Position numbers and translations under genes: made by a program. This document shows, piece after piece, positions 1-10,738 of a stretch of DNA of 64,000 nucleotides. The stretch comes from Euptelea pleiosperma (lineage: Eukaryota; Streptophyta; Magnoliopsida; Ranunculales; Eupteleaceae). The stretch lies in the NCBI GenBank assembly GCA_035048495.1, contig CM068553.1:21763190-21827189 (forward strand), given 5' to 3'. Within the stretch, counting starts at the first letter, position 1. Each line of letters starts with the position of its first letter. The notes beneath the pieces were generated by a model that was given only the letters and a program-made list of their open reading frames with translations, ran no database searches and was not told the origin of the DNA.

Positions 1-1324
1 CATACCCATCATATGCTCTGAGGCCCCCGAATCAATAATCCAGGGTGACGAAGAAGTAGAAGCGGAAACATGATTGGCATAACTGATGGTACTTGACTGG
101 GCAAATGCTGCAGTGGCCGAAGGTCCATCCAAGTGAGCCATAAAACGACGTATATTCTCGAGCTCCTCGTGAGAAATAATAACTGGTGACCTGTCCGAGG
201 AAAGGGATGGACCTGTAGGAGCATCCATAGCAACTCTATGGGCAGTGGAATGTGGATTGTGCACGCGACGACAGCAGGGACAACGACGGGGGTCGTCCAA
301 TAATATTCCAACACTTTTCCTTGTTGTGTCCCTTCTTCCCACACCCCTCACGCACATGAAGGCTCCAGCATTTATCTTGACTGTGGCCTTTCTTGCCACA
401 ATGCGCACAAATAGGTGGAGGGCCTTTAGGGCCACTAGCTATGATACCCGGATACTTCAAAATGGAGGCCGTATCCGTGTCGGATACTTCCATTTTAAGT
501 GTAAATGCCATATCCACACCATGTCAGTCCCGTATCCTTGCCGTATCCGGGTAACATAGGCTACTAGTCGACAATGGATGGCGATTCTGTGATGATGAGA
601 CTGCTACCGAGGCAGACTTTTCATGTTTGGGAAAAGATGAGACATGACATCTCTGCGACTTTCTTCACTCTGAACGTAGGTATATACTTAATTAAGCGAG
701 GGTAAATCATCTTTACTAAGCAACTGCACACGGGCTAACTCGAAATCAGCATTCAGGCCAGCAAGGAACTCATATATCCTATTCTGATCAACCAATTTGC
801 GATATGGCGTACCATCTGTGGTACAGGCAGGGGTGAAGACTTGATAATAGTCAAGTTCCTCCCACATGCTGCGAAGCTTAGCAAAGTACTCGGCCAAAGG
901 CAAGTCCCTTTGACGAAGAGTGGCAATGAACTAATACACATGAGCAATGTTCTTTTGCTGGGAATAGGTCTGGACGGCAGAATCCCAGATTTCCTTTGCA
1001 GTGGTGTGAAATAGAAATCCTCGACTGATGTGGGGCTCCATAGAGTTAAGAAGCCAAGACATAACGGTCAAATTGCCTGATTCCCATCTTTCAAACTCGG
1101 GGTCAGCCTCTGCAGGGGCTGCAAGACGGCCAGTAAGGTATCCTCGTTTCCCACGGCCACCAATAAACATCTTGGTAGCCCTAGACCATTTCAAGTAGTT
1201 TTTCCAGCCAACTTGATAGTGGTGATTTGCAACACAGGATTCTCATATGGAGTAGGAGTTGAAACGGAGGGCCAAGAGACCTGGGAGACACATCCAAAGC
1301 CCTGGACTCAGCCGAAGCCAACAT
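1..1324 (-). pseudogene. Copia element L: gag and start of protease, decayed
   Basis: Read on the minus strand this is the 5' coding part of a Ty1/copia element. The likely gag start is the ATG at 1324. After a one-base frameshift near 1200, the retrotransposon gag (UBN2-type) region follows, with the same motifs as the other copias here (GRGKRGYLTGR, MWEELDYY). Two CCHC zinc knuckles lie within 340-520, the first reading CAHCGKKGHSQDKC. The window edge (1-60) holds the aspartic protease active site in WIIDSGASEHM. Gag packages the element RNA and the protease matures the polyprotein. Several frame changes interrupt it. Integrase and RT lie beyond the left edge. Confidence 0.85.
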
Positions 1325-2103
1325 TGTCACGTCAAAAACAACCAATAACAAGCACACAACACGATGTAAGTCACCAAAAACACAGATGTAATAATCTGAA
1401 GCAACCCGAGAGCACAACAGGCTATAAACGGGATCGAAACAAGCCACACTGCTAAAGCAACAATAACCACAAGGCCACGGAGCGGGGCAATCAGTCCGAG
1501 GGTCCAAGAAAACATCCAAACAAGGTCAAAGACCTAATAAGATCCAGCCATCTGCAATAGAGAAGTGTCGTGGGGCACAATAAGGGCCACTAAGTTGCCG
1601 GCGGTAAGCACTAGAGGGAGGAAACGATCCCCCAGCCACAAATCTTCACAAATCCCGTAGGAAACAACACCAAAGTGCATTATTAGCACCAAAAAAACAT
1701 TTGAGAGGAGTACCCACAAAAAACGCAGGTCAAAAGACCCAAAAAAGAATACCGGCAGTAATTTCTTGGTGGAGAAGTCAAGCCACAGCGCTCAAATCGT
1801 CACGAACTTGTACGACGAGGATGTAGATATGTTGGTACACTTTAGGTGGACCAAAAGGAAGCAACAATGGCAGAAAACAATCCTCTGAAGGTTCCACAAA
1901 TCGCATCGAACCAAATTGAGAATTTTTTTGATTTTTCGCGAAGAACAACCATAAAACTATCAACGAATGCTCAAACAATTCCCCAAAAATCCCAAAAAAA
2001 CGTGTTTTACTAGATAAGGGAAATTTTGGACATCATCCTCACCCCGTCCGTACGGCTAGTGACGTCAGCACTCGCCGGTGTCACGATGAAGCTTCAATCA
2101 TTT
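1325..2103 (-). other. Leader of copia L between PBS and gag
   Basis: No gene is visible. By position this is the untranslated leader of element L, similar in length to the 677-base leader of copia I. Near its PBS end (about 2048-2075) it keeps the GACGTCA and AGCCGTACG blocks also found in the leaders of A and I. Confidence 0.6.
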
Positions 2104-2115
2104 GCTCTAATACCA
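2104..2115 (-). promoter_or_regulatory. Primer-binding site of copia L
   Basis: On the minus strand this reads TGGTATTAGAGC, one base from the initiator tRNA-Met primer site TGGTATCAGAGC used by plant copia elements. It lies next to the inner end of the adjacent LTR and fixes the orientation of L as minus. Confidence 0.8.
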
Positions 2116-2307
2116 AGTAGAAGTTTTAGGGTTCAATGGAGAGAAGAGAAGAAGAGCAGAAGAGAAGGAGAGGGAAATCATTGGAGAGTGTAAAACCTTC
2201 CATACATCCCACAATATTACTTATATCATTAGAGTAAAACCCAATTACACCCACTTTCATATCTAAACCCACCATACAACTTATATTATATTCTACCTCA
2301 TACTGAC
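2116..2307 (-). repeat. 5' LTR of copia L
   Basis: This stretch of about 190 bases lies between the PBS and the LTR of A. On the minus strand it would begin TGTCAGTATGAGG at 2307 and end in a purine/pyrimidine-biased run. Its partner LTR lies outside the window, so the ends are inferred from the PBS and the TG start only. Confidence 0.55.
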
Positions 2308-2314
2308 AATAGAT

Positions 2315-2538
2315 TGTTATCATATACGTATTTTAGACGTATTTCCATGTAAAGGGTAGTTCTGTAAATATCCCTTGGTGTGAGGGGTATACTTGTCTTT
2401 GTAATGTTCTCTCCATATAAATAAGAATTATGGAGTCATGTGACCTAAGCACATGGCATCCTCCTCTCTAATTCTCTCTCTTATCTCTCCTCTTCTTCTC
2501 TCTTGGAACCCTATACCTAACCCTAATCTCTCTCATCT
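2315..2538 (+). repeat. 5' LTR of copia A
   Basis: It starts TGTTATCATATACGTATTTT and shares its whole layout with the LTRs at 5233, 10520, 18741 and 23574: a tandem ACGTATTT block, GAGGGGTATACTTGTCTT, ATAAATAAGA as a TATA-like element, GGAGTCATGTGACC and a CT-rich end. At 224 bases it is close to the 227-base LTR at 23574. It is followed directly by a primer-binding site. Confidence 0.8.
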
Positions 2539-2550
2539 TGGTATCACAGC
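2539..2550 (+). promoter_or_regulatory. Primer-binding site of copia A
   Basis: The sequence TGGTATCACAGC is one mismatch from the initiator tRNA-Met primer site and directly abuts the LTR end. Confidence 0.8.
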
Positions 2551-2684
2551 CTACAACATCGATTTACAGATCAAGAACAACTAGAGGAGAACCAAGGGAG
2601 TACTGGCGTCCTTTGACGTCATCAGCCGTATGACACGCATCCCGAGGTCTATCGAATTCCTTCTCTCCCGATAGATCTTGTTTT

Positions 2685-4150
2685 TGAAAAAATAACTAGT
2701 CCGTTCTCTTTAATTAGAAATACTTAGAAGGGAGAGGTGATTAGGTTATTCAAAAATTAATCTAAGCTATCACAAGTTTACTGGTCAAGGTAAGGTGATA
2801 AACTCGCATGCCTTAGTTGATTGATAAAAGGATTATCTCAACCGACTCAAATCAAATATACCTCCGTAGTATATTGTCTTTTCGTCGTTTGATCTAATCA
2901 ATAGATTTAGTGGAACAACAATCATACATCCACAAGACAAAGAGTTTTAGCATGGAAACCTTAGCTAAGGAAAACCACGGGACTATGTCCAGACGAAAAG
3001 TATCACTAACTAGAAAGTTAAACGAAACAAAGGTTACCTACGCAGCACCGTTGTAAATGCAGCTTCCAACCTTAGCCAAGGCCTACTGCCGATGCATCCA
3101 CGTCCTCTGAATCAACACTATAAATCCACGCGCGCCCTCCCAGCCAAGAAGCCTTGTCCGCTTATTCAGTTTGGTACTCCCCAAACCTACCTTCGATCAG
3201 CCACTCCGATCTTAATTCTCAACTCTCCAACCTTTGCTGAAGGTGAAGGATTTAGTACACCCTGAACCCTAAGTCGCTCAAATAGTGTTGAGACGCACTA
3301 GTACTCTCAGACTACTAGGTCAAGTTTCTATGTAGAAGACCTAAGCTGAGTAAGAGATCAAGTTTTTGGCTTTGATCTAGAAGAGAAAAGCTCATAAGAT
3401 ATTTATGAGAACTAAAGGCTTTTTGCTCTTCGAATGGACACTCTTGATAAATGAAACTTTCTTCTCTGTATTCTAAAGTGTAGAAGTGTGTTTTGTAAAG
3501 CCAGAGATGAGTTATATTTATAGAGTTCGTAACCCAGAGTATTTTAGAAAGTGGGATAAGTGGAAACTAGAATTTCGGATTTGAAAAGGACTCAATCCGT
3601 GTGAAGTCCAATCGATTGTACTCTGGGTCCAATCGATTGGTCTTGTACGGATAGGTTTTTCCTTCATAAATCCAATCGATTGTACATAGTCCAATCGATC
3701 AGACTTAAATAAGTTCTGTCCCGTAAGCTCCAATCGATTTCATAGAGGTCTCCAATTGATTGGGCTTTGTCCAATCAATTGGCCTAAATAGTCCAATCGA
3801 TCGAACTTTCCCAGAAGTCAATAATCTTGACTTAGACTCAAGTCTGTCCATTAACTAGGTTTGACCATTATATTTTATTCATTTTAAACCTATTCCTATG
3901 GTCACTAAGTCACTTACCTTCCTAATCGAGCGTACACGATCTATAACCGACAAATGGGCAGTTACTCAGATGACTCATGTCGTCAACCATTTGATCCTTG
4001 ATGTCTTTGTCTTCTAGTCTTCACGTAGTCGGCGAAGTATGCGCACCACGACATCTTCACACTACACTGGTGCTCGTAGGTAAGGTTACATGAATGTTTT
4101 TATGTCACACGAAATCTTTGCCAAACTAGAGTACGAAAATATTCTTTACA
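2685..4150 (-). repeat. Solo LTR X4 of family X (SIRE-like)
   Basis: On the minus strand it starts TGTAAAGAATATTTTCG at 4150 and ends TTTTTTCA at 2685, matching X1-X3 on the opposite strand throughout. The flanks GTTTT (2680-2684) and ATTTT (4151-4155) form a 4-of-5 target duplication in the leader of A. There is no internal coding sequence, so it is a solo LTR of about 1.47 kb. It carries the palindromic array annotated at 3590-3810. Confidence 0.8.
3590..3810 (-). repeat. Array of CCAATCGATTGG-type palindromes in X4
   Basis: About ten imperfect copies of the 12-base palindrome CCAATCGATTGG occur at spacings of roughly 15 to 40 bases. Several copies are degraded to TCCAATCGATTGTAC or CCAATTGATTGG. 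The same array occupies the same place in X1, X2 and X3. Confidence 0.9.
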
Positions 4151-4469
4151 ATTTTTAATTTTTTGGGGGACTTCTTGATGGTTTTAAGACTCTTCTTCAA
4201 AAAATCGTTTTAATGGCTTTTTCGAACCAGCCACAAATTCGATCTATTGGGGATTTTATGTTGGGGTTTGTTGCTCGTTTTTTATCCCCTACAATCCTAA
4301 GAACACCCCGAATCCATCCATGTGTGATTCCATGGAGGATTGAAGAGCCGGTGAAGAGTTCTTCCCCTTGTAGTTACCGTCAGCCCCTATTTTGCACTCT
4401 TTGGTGCTCCGATTGTGCATACAGCACCCATGTGGATTTCCTTGGTTCTCCATCGACTCGATTAGCTAT

Positions 4470-5232
4470 GACTACCCCGGAACCTACTCCGTATATCCCC
4501 TCGGGGTCCAATATGAGCACGGAAGCCACCTCCAGAAGTGTTGGAGGGCCTATGGTGCATCAGTTGGTCTATGAGAACCCCAGGTTGCAGATTAGCTCCG
4601 TGAAGCTTGATGGGAAGAACTATTTTGAATGGGCCAAGCTGCCCGATTGTTTATTGGAGGCCGTGGGAAGATAGGACATTGCACCGGACACACACCTGAA
4701 CCTCCAGAGGATGATCCTGTGTTTGAGAAATGGGACACCGAGAACCTCACAGTCTAGTCTTGGCTTCTCAGTTCCATAGAGCCTCACATTAATCCGGGTT
4801 TCCTCTTTATGCGTACGGCCCAAGATGTTTGAGAAACTGCGAAGAAAACCTATTCCCAGCAGCAGAACACTGGTAGGGCATTCCAGTTGAAGCAAAGTAT
4901 TTCTCATCTCCGTTAGGGTGACAAGTCCCTTTCTGATTACTTTGCGACTATTCGAAGTATGTGGGAGGAGCTAGATTACTACTATTCTTACCATCCTCCT
5001 ACCCCAGAGGAAGTAATTAAGTATCAGAGGCATGTCGAAGAGGGTAGGATCTTTGAGTTCATTTTAGGGCTCAACCCTTCTTATGAGTTAGCCAGGGTTC
5101 AGATCGTCAGCAGTCGAATACCTCTTCCTTCTCTCAGTGAAGTGTATTCCTATGTGCAGAGTGAGTAGAGTCAACGTCTATCTCTCTAGGATGAGTCTCC
5201 TGTTCCCAAACAATCAGCGCTTGTCACATCAT
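4470..5232 (+). pseudogene. Copia A gag, N-terminal part
   Basis: The likely start is ATG 4470 (MTTPEPTPY). The product parallels the gag of copia I: YENPRLQISSVKLDGKNYFEW, then a frameshifted GRGK region, then MWEELDYYYSYHPPTPEE and the LNPSYELARVQI stretch. Premature stops and frameshifts (for example near 4672, 4757 and 5166) make it non-functional. It breaks off at the ATCAT target of copia I and resumes at 10739. Confidence 0.85.
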
Positions 5233-5432
5233 TGTTATCGTATACATATTTTTATACGTATTTCTACGTATATTTCATGTATTACCCTTGAGGGGTATAT
5301 TTGTCTTTTTGTATTCCTTTTTACATAAAATAAGATTATGGAGTCATTGTGACCTAATCACAAGACATCCTTCCTTTCTCTCTTCTCTCTTCTTTCTTCC
5401 CTAAATCTAACCTTAATTGAATAAATTCAACT
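5233..5432 (+). repeat. 5' LTR of copia I
   Basis: This 200-base LTR starts TGTTATCGTATAC and ends in TTCAACT. It contains the TATA-like ACATAAAATAAGA and a CT-rich 3' end. The end at 5432 is supported by the PBS beginning at 5433 and by the duplication at the 3' LTR. The terminus is therefore CT rather than the usual CA. Confidence 0.9.
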
Positions 5433-5444
5433 TGGTATCAGAGC
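5433..5444 (+). promoter_or_regulatory. Primer-binding site of copia I
   Basis: An exact TGGTATCAGAGC, complementary to the 3' end of initiator tRNA-Met, directly adjoins the LTR. Confidence 0.93.
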
Positions 5445-5511
5445 TATATTGAAGAATTTCTCAGAGGTTTCAACCCAGGGAGCAACCAGCAGGTGATGAC
5501 ATCATCAGAGC

Positions 5512-5538
5512 CATACGGCTGACGTCATCAGCCGTACG
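5512..5538 (+). promoter_or_regulatory. Leader hairpin with a TGACGTCA core in copia I
   Basis: The arms CATACGGCTGA and TCAGCCGTACG pair at 10 of 11 positions around a short loop containing the bZIP-type palindrome TGACGTCA (5520-5527). It sits about 70 bases after the PBS. The leaders of A (around 2612-2636) and L (around 2048-2075, minus) keep the core. The position would suit a packaging or dimerisation signal, or a DNA-level enhancer; both are inference. Confidence 0.6.
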
Positions 5539-6109
5539 AACAGGGTACTCTTCTCATCTTGAAACTCTAAGGTTTGGTAGATCTCGATTTTTAGAGGTTT
5601 TTGGTGATTTTTTGAGATTTTTTTAGGTTCATTTGGTTGGTCTTTTGTTCCATCTCCCACAAAAATCGGTAAAAACTATTTTTCGAACCAGCTCTTTTTT
5701 GGAGCCCTTCTCAGACTTTTTTCTTGGATTTGGTCCTATACAATCATACCAACATGCTCATACCTCTTTTGAACCAAACCATCAAGTATTGAAGTGTTTG
5801 TGAGGGTTGTTTCACCCTCTAGGTACCGCCGGCGACATCAATTGGTCCTATAGGACTTTCAGTTGGGTTCTAAACTTCCCCAACTTGATCTCAGACCTCC
5901 ATAAATGCCCTCTAATGGCCCTAGGATGCTTCCGTCCATCCCTATATTGCTGCATCATGCCCATAATCCTTTGTTTTTGATGTTCGGAGGTTTGTATGAG
6001 TGTTCCTTGTTCGCCGGCTTCCATTAGGTATCTGTTTTTTGTTCTTGGAAACCTTTTCTAGGTAATATAGGCTTTTTTCTTGCCTCTTTCACTCATTTGC
6101 TTCTTCGTT

Positions 6110-8125
6110 ATGGCAAATCCACCTCCCTCGGATACTCCCTCGGTTTCAATTGTTAGCACGGAATCCTCCTCCAGAGGTACTGGAGGATCTATGATGCAAC
6201 AAGTGATGTATGAGAACCCCGGGTTGCAGATTACATCCGTTAAACTCAATGGCCCTAACTATCTGGAGTGGGCTAGAGCAGCACGGTTGTTTATTGGAGG
6301 CCGTGGGAAGATGGGGCATTGCACGGGACGAACCAAAGAGCCTAAGGAAGATGATCCCATGTTTGATCAATGGGAAACTAAGAACCTTTCGGTTCAATCT
6401 TGGCTAGTCAACTCCATGGAGCCTCACATTAGTCGTGGCTTCCTCTTCTTGCGTACAGCCCAGGATGTGTGGGAAACCGCCAAGAAGACCTACTCACACC
6501 AGCAGAACACTGGTAGAGCTTACCAGTTGAAGCAGAGCATCTCTCGCTTTCGTCAGGACGACAAGTCCCTTTCTGACTACTTTGCGACTCTGAGGAGTAT
6601 GTGGGAGGAGTTAGACTACTACTGCTCGTATCATCTTCCTACTCCAGATGAAGTAGTCACGTACCAGAAGCACGTTGAGGAGGGTAGGATTTTTGAGTTC
6701 CTATCTGGACTCAATCCTTCATATGAGTTGGCCATGGTTCAGATTCTTAGCAGCCGGGCCCCTCTACCTACTCTCAGCGAGGTCCACTCATATCTCCAGA
6801 GTGAAGAGAGCCGACGTTTATCTACTCAGGATGAGTCTGCCATACACGAGCAATCAGCGCTTGTCACCTCTTCACCTGCTCCTGCCTTTGCATCTGCCTC
6901 TCAGCCTGCCCTTGCATCTGCTTATCAGCCTCAGCAACTTCAAGGGGGTCGACCCCCTCAATTCTCTGCACCTTCAGCTAGCCGATCTTCCTCCTCCAAG
7001 GCGAGGCCCAAGTGTGACTTCTGTGGTCGCCTTGGATACGTGCGTGCTACTTGCTGGAAGTTGCATGGTCGGCCCCAGTCTTCTACTCCTCGCTCCAGTC
7101 AGTCAGGATCTTCTAGTGCACATTCAGCTAGCATGGACACCTCTGCACCTTCTCCAGGCCTACCTCTCCAAAGTTCTTCACAGGCTTCTACAGGTCCTTT
7201 GGTTGCATCTGAGCTCGCGGGGCTTCGACACTTGCTCTCCCAGCTGGATGGTCCTTCTACCACCTCCTCCTTCGCTCAGTCAGGTATCATCAGATCTGCC
7301 CATCATGTGTCCATTTCCCCTCCCAATCCTCCATGGATCATTGATTCAGGAGCTTCAGAACACATGACAGGTATGTCTTCTTTATTTTCTAGTTATTCCA
7401 TTTGTTCTGGCAGCGATAAGGTTAGAACTCTATCTTCTGTCTCTAGGAAAGGGGCTGTCCTTCCCTCTCCCCAGCTTCCACTTGCATTCGTTTTGCCTGT
7501 CCCAAATTTCACATCTAACCTATTATCTATTGGCGCTCTTACTAAATCATTGAACTGCAGTGTGACTTTCTTTCCTTCATACTGTGTCTTTCAGGACCTC
7601 GAGACGAGGAGGACGATTGGCACTGGACATGAAGCTGATGGGCTATACCTTCTTGATGGACGACCTTCTGAGCTCACAGCACTGCAGCCCTCTAGTAGTA
7701 GTAGGAGTAGGATAGCTTCTGTTTTATGTTGGCATGCCCGTCTGGGGCACATCTCTTTTCAGTACCTCAAACTGTTATTTCCCGCTTTATTTACTTCTGT
7801 CTTGTTATCTGACTTGTATTGTGAGACATGTGAGCTCTCGAAACATTGTCGATCTACTTATCCTTCAAGAGGTAATCAAACTTCTGTTTCCTTTGATCTT
7901 GTGCATTCTGATGTGTGGGGTCCTTCTCCTGTGATTTCCATTTTTGGCTTCCGCTACTTTGTTACTTTTGTTGATGACTATTCTCGATGTACATGGGTTT
8001 ATCTTATGAAAACTAAAGATGAGGTTCATGCCATCTTTAAGGGTTTTCATAAGATGATCCTCACTCAGTATGGTGCCTCCATCAAGGTCCTTCGTTCTGA
8101 CCAAGGTGGAGAGTATTATGTATGG
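6110..8125 (+). pseudogene. Copia I gag, protease and integrase core
   Basis: An open stretch of about 670 codons; an upstream in-frame ATG at 6080 adds only ten residues, so ATG 6110 (MANPPPSDTPSV) is preferred. In order: gag domain (NYLEWARAARLFIGGRGKMG, MWEELDYY), a serine/proline-rich linker, one zinc knuckle CDFCGRLGYVRATC, the protease active site WIIDSGASEHMTG (about 7335-7373), the integrase HHCC zinc domain (HARLGHIS... CETCELSKHC), and the integrase core with SDVWGP, FVDDYSRCTW and RSDQGGEY. The frame is lost at the G run around 8120, so the ORF closes at 8155. Confidence 0.9.
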
Positions 8126-8590
8126 GGGGCTCCAGCAATACTTTTTAGACCATGAGATTTGTCACCAAAACTTTTGCAGTTACACCCCTCAACAAAATGG
8201 TGTAGCTGAAAAAAAGATGCGACATCTGACTGAGGTGGCTCGATCTCTTCTGATCGGCTCCAAAGTCCCCAAATCCTATTGGTCGGATGCAGTTTTAACT
8301 GCTGCTTATTTGACAAACAGAATGCCTTCTCGTGTTCTCCACTTCAAGTCTCCTCTACAGGTTCTTACTCCTGATGCTTCCTTACTCACAATCCCTCCTC
8401 GTATCTTTGGGTGTGTATGCTATGTACACATCCTTGGTCCTCATCGTACCAAACTTGATCCCAAAGCACTTAAATGTGTATTTCTGGGTTGCTCTTATTC
8501 CCATAAAGGGTATAAGTGTTACCATCCTTCCACAGGGAAGAAGTTTGTGTCCATGGATGTTACCTTTTCTCCGCTTCTCTTCAGGGGGAG
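8126..8590 (+). pseudogene. Copia I integrase, C-terminal part
   Basis: After the frameshift at the G run, integrase continues with YTPQQNGVAEKKMRHLTEVA, the third acidic residue of the D,D,E core (E in NGVAEKK), then the GKR-type C-terminal region LKCVFLGCSYSHKGYKCYHP. A second frameshift near 8585 moves the sequence to the RT frame. Confidence 0.88.
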
Positions 8591-9592
8591 AATAGTAGTG
8601 AAGAGAGGTGTGAGGATGTTCCTCTTCCAGCTATATTACTCTCTCCTCCCTATCTTGAGCTCGAGAGGTCTCAGACTACTCTGCCTGCTACTGAGGCTGA
8701 TAGTGCTCCTGGTGCTCAGAAGGAGCTCATCGTCTATCGCAGAAGGGAGAAATTCACAGCTGATCCTGTACCAATGGTACCATCCATGAATCGAGGTAAT
8801 TCTCCTTCCCTCTCTATACCTGTCATTTCTCCTTCTATTGATGCTTCTAATATTCCCATTGCTTTAAGAAAAGGAGTCAGAAGCTGCACTCAGCATCCTC
8901 TGAGCCACTTTGTCTCCTATGATGCCTTGTCCCCCTCCTATAAAGCCTTTATCACGTCCCTTTCCACTATTCCCGTACCCTCCTCAGTGGTAGAAGGGCT
9001 GGCTCAACCAAGATGGAAAGCTGCTATGATAGAGGAAATGAGAGCTCTGGACAAGAATGGGACATGGGAGCTTGTTGACCTGCCAAGAGACAAGAAACCC
9101 GTGGTTTGCAAATGGGTGTTCACGGTCAAGTACAAGGCAAACGGGTCAGTTGAGAAGTACAAGGCGAGATTAGTAGCCAAAGGGTACACCCAGACCTATG
9201 CGATTGACTATGTGGAGACCTTTGCACCTGTGGCAAAGATGAACTCCATTAGGGTGTTGTTGTCTTTGGCAGCAAACCGAGAGTGGCCTTTGCATCAGCT
9301 AGATGTGAAGAATGCCTTTCTTCATGGGGACCTACATGAAGAAGTGTATATGGTGCCCCCTCCTGGAGTCACTCCACCAGGAAATAGTAGCAAGGTGTGT
9401 CGACTGAAGAAAGCTCTCTATGGGCTTAAACAATCTCCAAGGGCATGGTTCGAGAGATTTACCCTAGCTGTAAAAAGGCTAGGTTATGATCAAAGCCAGG
9501 CCGATCACACCCTATTTTTGAAGCATCAAGGGAAGAACACCACTGCCCTCATTGTTTATGTTGATGACATCATTCTCACAGGAAAGATGCAG
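8591..9592 (+). pseudogene. Copia I reverse transcriptase
   Basis: A proline/serine-rich linker leads into the copia [89 protein letters not shown], and the catalytic YVDDI (about 9556-9570). RT copies the element RNA into cDNA. Just after YVDDIILTG one base is missing compared with C (AAAGAT against AATGAT), so the ORF ends at 9601. Confidence 0.9.
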
Positions 9593-10512
9593 AAGAGGTA
9601 GTTAAGCTGAAGCGCCAGTTAGTAGAGGAGTTTGAAACCAAAGATCTAGGACCTCTCAAGTACTTCCTAGGCATCGAAGTTGCAAGATCCAGTCAGGGGA
9701 TCTTCATCTCTCAGAGGAAGTATGTCTTAGACTTGTTACAAGACTCAAGCAGATTGGGTACCAAACCAGTGGACACTCCTATAGAGCAGAATCACCAGTT
9801 AGCAGATGTCAGTGGTGAGCTACTACAGGATGTAGGGAGCTTTCAGAGGCTAGTTGGGCGATTGATCTATCTCTCCCTGACTCGACCTGACATTGCCTAT
9901 GCAGTGAGTGTGATCAATCAGTATATGCACTCACCCAGAGATGTTCATCTCGAGGCAGCACATCGGATCTTGAGATATCTCAAGTCATCTCCTGGTAGAG
10001 GTCTTCTGTTTGAGAAGAATGGCCACATGCGTATAGAGGCGTATACCGATGCCGACTGGGCAGGGGCCAAAGATGATCGGAGATCAACTTCTAGATATTG
10101 AACCTTTGTTGGGGGCAATTTGGTCACTTGGAGAAGCAAAAAGCAACCCGTTGTCGCCAGATCTAGTGCAAAGGCCAAATTCAAAGCAATGGCACATGGC
10201 TTGTATGAGATGCTCTGGTTGAAGGTGTTGGTTGTTGAACTTAGTTTCCCAGTATCAGGGTCTGTGAGATTGTACTGTGTCAACAAGGCCGCCATCAGTA
10301 TTGCTCACAATCCCGTGCAGCATTATCATGCCAAGCACATTGAGGTGGACCGGCACTTCATTAGGGAGAAGATTGTCTCTGGGGCAGTGTGCACCCCATT
10401 TGTGAAGACTTTTAAACAGGTTGTAGATGTCTTCACGAAAGGAGTTCCAAGCTGGCAACTCCATAAATGTTTGTTCAAGTTAGGCATGAGAGATATCTAT
10501 GCACCAACTTGA
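9593..10512 (+). pseudogene. Copia I connection and RNase H, catalytic residues lost
   Basis: The frame resumes with AEEVVKLKRQLVEEFETKDL and runs through the RT connection into RNase H. A TGA at 10099-10101 replaces the cysteine codon of C. The RNase H keeps YTDADWAG, but the SSAEAEFRAM motif of C is SSAKAKFKAM here, and CDNKAA is CVNKAA, so two of three catalytic acidic residues are gone. The product ends DIYAPT*, immediately before the polypurine tract. Confidence 0.9.
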
Positions 10513-10738
10513 GGGGGAGTGTATCATATACGTATTTCGATACGTATTTCTACGTATATTTCATGTATTACCCTTGAGGGGTATATTTGTCTTTTAGTAT
10601 TCCATTTTACATAAAATAAGATTATGGAGTTATTGTGACCTACTCACAAGACATACTTCCTTTCTCTCTTCTCTCTTCTTCCTTCTCTCTTCTCTCTTCT
10701 ATCTTCTCTAAATCTAACCCTAATTGAAGACTTCAACT
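10506..10738 (+). repeat. Polypurine tract and 3' LTR of copia I
   Basis: The tract AACTTGAGGGGGAG (10506-10519) primes plus-strand synthesis. The LTR starts TGTATCATATACG at 10520 and ends TTCAACT at 10738, followed by the duplicated ATCAT. At 219 bases it is 19 longer than the 5' LTR, mainly from extra CTCTCTTCT units in the pyrimidine run. Confidence 0.9.

Larger units (their letters stand above)
5233..10738 (+). mobile_element. Ty1/copia retrotransposon I, complete structure
   Basis: A structurally full-length copia of 5.5 kb inserted in the gag of A. It has LTRs at both ends, a PBS, gag, protease, integrase, RT and RNase H in the copia order, and a polypurine tract. A perfect 5-base duplication ATCAT flanks it (5228-5232 and 10739-10743). 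Three frameshifts, a nonsense codon and two lost RNase H catalytic residues show that it is now defective. Confidence 0.92.

Noticed and set aside
2480..2530. CCCTAA-like strings in the copia LTR ends as telomeric repeats
   Set aside because: Only one or two imperfect units (ACCCTAACCCTAA) in each CT-rich LTR end; no extended array.
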